Assembly: GCA_031431235.1 (NCBI GenBank)
Contig: JANPDA010000466.1
Coordinates: forward strand, 1 to 7,047
Reading direction: 5' to 3'
DNA: 7,047 bases
DNA from: JANNSW01 sp031431235
GTDB lineage: Bacteria > Pseudomonadota > Alphaproteobacteria > Rhizobiales > Hyphomicrobiaceae
Below, piece by piece: positions 5,207 through 7,047 of this stretch. The notes under the pieces are model-generated. The model was not told the DNA's origin, did not search any database, and saw nothing but the letters and a program-made list of their open reading frames with translations. The stretch's first letter is position 1; every line of letters begins with the position of its first letter. The translations under genes were made by a program, and so were the position numbers.

Positions 5207-6500
5207 ACCGGACGCCTGCCCGATCGAGGATCGCGAGCTCAGCCGTCTGCTCGGCGGGCTCGAAGGGTTGGGAGACATCGTGCTCGCCGTCTCGGGCGGC
5301 GCCGACAGCCTCGCCATGCTGCTCCTCGTCGCGCACTGGGCGCGCGGGTTGGCTCGTGCTCCGCCCCACCTGCATGTCATCACCGTCGACCATGGATTGC
5401 GACCCGAGGCCGCGACTGAAGCACGCCAGGTCGCAGCCATTGCATCCGGGCTTGGGCTCGCCCACGAAACCCTGGTCTGGCAAGGCGAGAAGCCAAAGAC
5501 TGGTTTGCCCGCCAAGGCGCGAGCTGCGCGCTACCGGCTGCTGCTCGAAGCGGCGATGCGCCTGGGAGCGAACGCCATCCTGACCGCCCACACGCTGGAT
5601 GACCAGGCCGAGACCGTGCTGATGCGCCTTGCCCGCGGCTCGGGCCTCGATGGGCTGTCCGGCATGGCGCCAGCCGGCGAGATCGGTGGGATCGCATTGC
5701 TGCGACCCCTGATCGGGCTCCCGCGCAGCCGGCTCGTCGCCACGCTCGAGCGCGAGGGCCTGAGCTGGATCGAGGACCCCAGCAACGAGAATACGGCCCA
5801 CGAACGGGTGCGGCTGCGGCTCGCGTCCGGCCAGCTGCACCGGCTTGGCCTTGGCAACGAGGCGCTCGCGACCACCGCCCGGCGGCTCCAGCGCGCGCGG
5901 CTCGCACTCGAGCACGGCGTCGACGCGCTCGCCCGTAGCGCTGCGGTGCTCGCGCCCGCTGGCTATGCCGAGTTCGATCTGGCCGCACTAAGGCTTGCGC
6001 CTGATGAAATCGCGCTGCGCCTGCTCGGCCGCGCTCTGGCGGTGATCGGTGCCGCAACTGAGCCCACGAGGCTCTCCCGGCTCGAACGGGCGTTTGCTGC
6101 CGTGCTGGCACCCGACGCCAAGGCCGTGACGCTGGGCGGCTGTCGCATCCTGCCCTGCGGCATGCGGTTGCTGGTCTGCCGCGAAGCGGGGCGCTCGGGA
6201 CTGCCGTCGTTGGAGCTGGTACCGGGAACGCAAGCCGTCTGGGATCGCCGGATCGTCGCGACCTGCGGCCCCGGCGAGCCCGCGCCGCTCGTCGTTCGCG
6301 CGCCGACGGCGTCCGAGTTGAAGGGCCTCGCCGACGCCGGCCACTGGCGCCGTGACACCCTCCCGCTCGAAGCAGCGCGCACAGCACCAGCGTTTTTCCG
6401 GAACGACAAGCTGGTCGCGGCACCCTTGCATGGTGTGGCGTCGGCGGACGGGCCCCATCTTGCGCTCGTCCGCAGTGTTCTCGGCACCGCCACCGCCTGA
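5148..6500 (+). CDS. tilS: tRNA(Ile)-lysidine synthase TilS
   Basis: TilS attaches lysine to C34 of the CAU-anticodon tRNA-Ile using ATP, so the tRNA reads AUA and is charged with isoleucine; it is a cytoplasmic, normally essential enzyme. The N-type ATP pyrophosphatase motif is SGGADS at residues 49-54. Further family segments are VDHGLR (80-85), HTLDDQAET (148-156) and WIEDPSNEN (207-215). The C-terminal part (about 350-450) is present, so the protein is full length at 450 residues. The start is uncertain. ATG 5148 gives 48 residues before the P-loop and lies within cpoB, overlapping it by 59 bases in another frame, with only a weak GAG at 5138-5140. ATG 5103 is possible but has no usable ribosome site, and no good in-frame start lies between the cpoB stop and the P-loop. 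Translation is probably coupled to cpoB. Confidence 0.95.
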   Translation: MPPPRSRAGTPPSTNTRAVEPDACPIEDRELSRLLGGLEGLGDIVLAVSGGADSLAMLLLVAHWARGLARAPPHLHVITVDHGLRPEAATEARQVAAIASGLGLAHETLVWQGEKPKTGLPAKARAARYRLLLEAAMRLGANAILTAHTLDDQAETVLMRLARGSGLDGLSGMAPAGEIGGIALLRPLIGLPRSRLVATLEREGLSWIEDPSNENTAHERVRLRLASGQLHRLGLGNEALATTARRLQRARLALEHGVDALARSAAVLAPAGYAEFDLAALRLAPDEIALRLLGRALAVIGAATEPTRLSRLERAFAAVLAPDAKAVTLGGCRILPCGMRLLVCREAGRSGLPSLELVPGTQAVWDRRIVATCGPGEPAPLVVRAPTASELKGLADAGHWRRDTLPLEAARTAPAFFRNDKLVAAPLHGVASADGPHLALVRSVLGTATA

Positions 6501-6575
6501 GCAGCCCGTCGCTCAACCCATCGACGAAAGTGCCAGAGCGCCTCACCATTGCGAGCAGTCGTTCGCGAGGTAAGG

Positions 6576-6589
6576 CGGCGCGCGCGCCG
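6576..6589. repeat. 14-bp GC palindrome after tilS
   Basis: CGGCGCGCGCGCCG is a perfect palindrome in the 104-base gap between the tilS stop and the end of the decayed toxin-antitoxin locus. There is no T tract on either side, and no intrinsic terminator is visible for tilS. In GC-rich DNA it may be chance. Confidence 0.3.
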
Positions 6590-6604
6590 ACAAGCGGCTT
6601 TCAT

Positions 6605-6686
6605 CTACCGAAGCGCCTCGAGCCCCTTGCTCCTCACCACGTGCAGCAGCTTCGAGGCGGTGCCGGTCGGCTTGCGCTCCCCGCGC
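6605..6686 (-). pseudogene. C-terminal remnant of an XRE/HigA-type antitoxin
   Basis: The last 26 codons before TAG (+ strand 6605-6607) read RGERKP followed by TGTASKLLHVVRSKGLEAL. This closely resembles, from memory, the end of helix-turn-helix antitoxins paired with RelE/HigB-like toxins, where the pattern is WE-x-G-x-(K/R)-P-(S/T)-G-x-x-x-KLL-x-x-V-x-x-GLEAL. The N-terminal part and the helix-turn-helix are missing: immediately upstream in the reading direction is toxin sequence. It has no start or ribosome site of its own, so it is not expected to make an antitoxin. Confidence 0.7.
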
Positions 6687-7018
6687 AAGCACGCCGCGTG
6701 CTGCCGTCCGCCAAGTCCCCAACTCGGCCTCGTCGATGTTGTCCCGCTCGCTCTTGGCGCAGCCGTAAAGAAACGCCGCCCGATCCCCTGCCCGAAGGTG
6801 AGCAACGCACGATAGCCGCCGCGCTTGCCCTGGCCAGCCCGTGCCACGCGCTGCTCGAGAAGTCCACCGCCGAGATCGGCATCGATCAGACCTGCCTGGG
6901 CCTCGCGCATCGCACGGCAAAGCGCTGCATCGTCGATCCGCGCGCGCCGTTGAAAGCGGGCGAAGCCCACGCACCGATCGCGACCCGTTTCCGGCAATCC
7001 TCTGCGCTGGGATCGCAT
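6687..7018 (-). pseudogene. Frameshifted and truncated RelE/HigB-like toxin gene
   Basis: Read on the - strand from ATG 7018, the frame gives FARFQRRARIDDAALC, then GLIDADLGGGLLEQRVAR, then GQGKRGGYRALLTF. That is the N-terminal two thirds of the RelE/HigB-like toxin family I associate with Pfam RelE PF06296, ribosome-dependent mRNA interferases. After Phe75 (about 6794) homology continues only in another frame: RAGDRAA, FLYGCAKSERDNIDEAEL, then GTWRTAARGVLA. Adding one C in the CTTCGGG context restores the expected LTFRAGDR. The usual 30 or so C-terminal residues are absent, and the frame passes directly into an antitoxin tail. The start is unsure: the family normally has about nine residues before FARF, whereas ATG 7018 gives 18. 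A frameshift plus a deletion makes an active toxin unlikely. The family call is by recognition, not by a search. Confidence 0.75.
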
Positions 7019-7047
7019 TGACTTGCGCTTGGTCGCGCGTCACGGTC

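Noticed and set aside
5380..6549. Long open frame on the - strand opposite tilS (389 residues)
   Set aside because: Arg/Ala/Pro-rich composition typical of antisense GC-rich reading; tilS carries all the family motifs.
6530..7021. Open frame on the + strand over the last part of the window (163 residues)
   Set aside because: The opposite strand shows clear toxin and antitoxin similarity; this + strand reading has low-complexity composition and no ribosome site.

Overview
The window is GC-rich chromosomal DNA from an alphaproteobacterium, most likely of the order Hyphomicrobiales (Rhizobiales). This rests on the tolA-tolB-pal-cpoB-tilS order, the high-GC codon use, the alphaproteobacterial style of Pal (paired cysteines near the C-terminus) and the form of the TolA C-terminus. 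The species cannot be named from the sequence.

Layout on the + strand: the end of tolA (2-352); a 227-base gap with a 13-bp hairpin and a second dyad; tolB (580-1944); a spacer with a promoter-like region; a 40-residue lipoprotein gene (2210-2332) with its own rho-independent terminator (2409-2457). A palindrome-rich stretch without genes follows (2458-2842). Next, on the - strand, is an L,D-transpeptidase gene (2843-3298) with a promoter whose -10 box sits inside an inverted repeat. A 374-base divergent control region follows, then pal (3673-4188), cpoB/ybgF (4280-5206) and tilS (5148-6500), which starts inside cpoB. The last 440 bases carry, on the - strand, a decayed toxin-antitoxin locus: a RelE/HigB-like toxin with a one-base frameshift, joined to only the C-terminal tail of an XRE-type antitoxin (6605-7018).

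How the genes work together: TolA (inner membrane), TolB (periplasm), Pal (outer-membrane lipoprotein bound to peptidoglycan) and CpoB (periplasmic TPR coiled-coil protein) form the Tol-Pal system, which holds outer membrane to peptidoglycan and constricts the envelope at division. The L,D-transpeptidase also acts on peptidoglycan, and the tiny lipoprotein is probably a membrane component, so nearly everything before tilS concerns the envelope. TilS modifies tRNA-Ile and is carried along at the end of the operon.

No large new system is evident. The points most worth checking are the toxin-antitoxin scar after tilS, the tiny lipoprotein unit, the operator-like promoter of the L,D-transpeptidase, and several strong dyads in the gaps between the tol-pal genes.
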